A DNA stretch of 6,693 bases. It comes from Chloroflexota bacterium (lineage in GTDB: Bacteria; Chloroflexota; Dormibacteria; Dormibacterales; Dormibacteraceae). Shown in pieces: positions 6,454 through 6,693 of the stretch. The stretch spans positions 1 to 6,693 of the forward strand of contig VBJE01000266.1 of the NCBI GenBank assembly GCA_005879675.1, read 5' to 3'. The stretch's first letter is position 1, and each line of letters starts with the position of its first letter. The notes under the pieces were generated by a model that saw nothing but the letters and a program-made list of their open reading frames with translations, searched no databases and had not been told where the DNA came from. The position numbers and the translations under genes are program-made.

Positions 6454-6478
6454 GCCTCGAGCACCGCGGGCTTGAGGC
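6454..6478. terminator. Imperfect hairpin between convergent genes, possible terminator
   Basis: The arms 6454-6461 (GCCTCGAG) and 6471-6478 (CTTGAGGC) pair over 8 bp with one G-U wobble and leave a 9-nt loop. The hairpin begins 28 bp after the ALDH7 stop and ends 24 bp before the stop of the convergent hydratase gene, a good place for a shared terminator. It lacks a T-tract on either strand, so it is at best a weak or non-canonical intrinsic terminator. A 9-bp direct repeat, CTCGAGCAC, occurs at 6456-6464 and 6485-6493. Confidence 0.3.
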
Positions 6479-6502
6479 TGAGCTCTCGAGCACAGCGTCG
6501 TA

Positions 6503-6693
6503 CTAGCGGCCTTTGAAGGCCGGCCGCCGCTTGGCCGCGAACGCGCGCTTGGCTTCCTGGTGGTCTTCGGTGTGCGTCAGCCGGAAGCTGACCTGGACCT
6601 CGAAGTCCTGCAGTGCCTCCAGCGGCATGGCGAGCCCGGCATCCAGCAGTGACTTCTGGGCCGCGATCGCCAGCGGCGCCCCCTTCAGCGCCT
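6503..6693 (-). CDS. Enoyl-CoA hydratase/isomerase family protein, C-terminal fragment cut by window edge
   Basis: Entering from the right edge, 62 codons end in TAG at 6505-6503. The visible tail has KSLLDAG (13-19), PLEALQDFE (23-31), and the closing THTEDHQEAKRAFAAKRRPAF (39-59) followed by KGR. This is the characteristic end of the crotonase family: the terminal T-x-D-x-x-E-x-x-x-AF-x-x-KR-x-P-x-F-x-GR element that packs against the neighbouring subunit. The catalytic glutamates and oxyanion-hole residues lie outside the window, so hydratase, isomerase and hydrolase members cannot be separated. The stop codon and frame are certain, and there is no sign of decay. It converges on the ALDH7 gene, so it belongs to a different transcript. 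It could still act in the same catabolic route, for example on a short-chain acyl-CoA. Confidence 0.85.
   Translation of the reverse strand, partial: ALKGAPLAIAAQKSLLDAGLAMPLEALQDFEVQVSFRLTHTEDHQEAKRAFAAKRRPAFKGR

Noticed and set aside
1..6693. Mobile elements, CRISPR, defence systems or RNA genes
   Set aside because: No transposase, integrase, repeat array, tRNA-like cloverleaf or defence domain was seen; almost all bases belong to intact metabolic genes.

Overview
The window is GC-rich chromosomal DNA, roughly two-thirds G+C by eye. It is densely packed with genes, has few Shine-Dalgarno sites, and uses GTG and TTG starts in 4-nt stop/start overlaps. This suits a high-GC soil or environmental bacterium such as an actinomycete-like or Chloroflexota-like lineage. 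There is no rRNA, tRNA or other marker that would fix the taxonomy. I see no mobile element, CRISPR array, phage gene or toxin-antitoxin pair. This is a metabolic gene neighbourhood.

Layout. A leftward (minus-strand) operon runs from about 3657 to the left edge. Its order of transcription is an agmatinase-family ureohydrolase (3657-2686), an SDR oxidoreductase (2689-1931), a class III PLP omega-aminotransferase (1927-536), and a Nudix hydrolase of the CoA-diphosphatase type that runs off the left edge (539-1). The junctions are a GTGA overlap, a 3-nt gap and a TTGA overlap, so translation is probably coupled. Diverging from it is a rightward pair: a DAO-family FAD oxidoreductase (3683-4831), then an ALDH7-family (antiquitin / aminoadipate-semialdehyde dehydrogenase-like) aldehyde dehydrogenase (4860-6425). 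Only 25 bp separate the chosen divergent start codons. A short convergent spacer holding an imperfect hairpin (6426-6502) separates the dehydrogenase from the C-terminus of an enoyl-CoA hydratase/isomerase that enters leftward from the right edge (6693-6503).

How the genes may work together (inference). The set reads as a catabolic module for a guanidino- or amino-compound. The ureohydrolase would remove urea from a guanidino group and leave a terminal amine. The omega-aminotransferase would turn a terminal amine into a semialdehyde, and the ALDH7 enzyme would oxidise a semialdehyde to an acid. The FAD enzyme beside ALDH7 could feed the same semialdehyde by oxidising a secondary or cyclic amine; the pipecolate-to-piperideine-6-carboxylate step of lysine catabolism is the natural model. 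The SDR, CoA-diphosphatase and enoyl-CoA hydratase suggest downstream redox and acyl-CoA steps. The enzyme families are clear from the sequence; the exact substrates are not. No regulator or transporter lies in the window.
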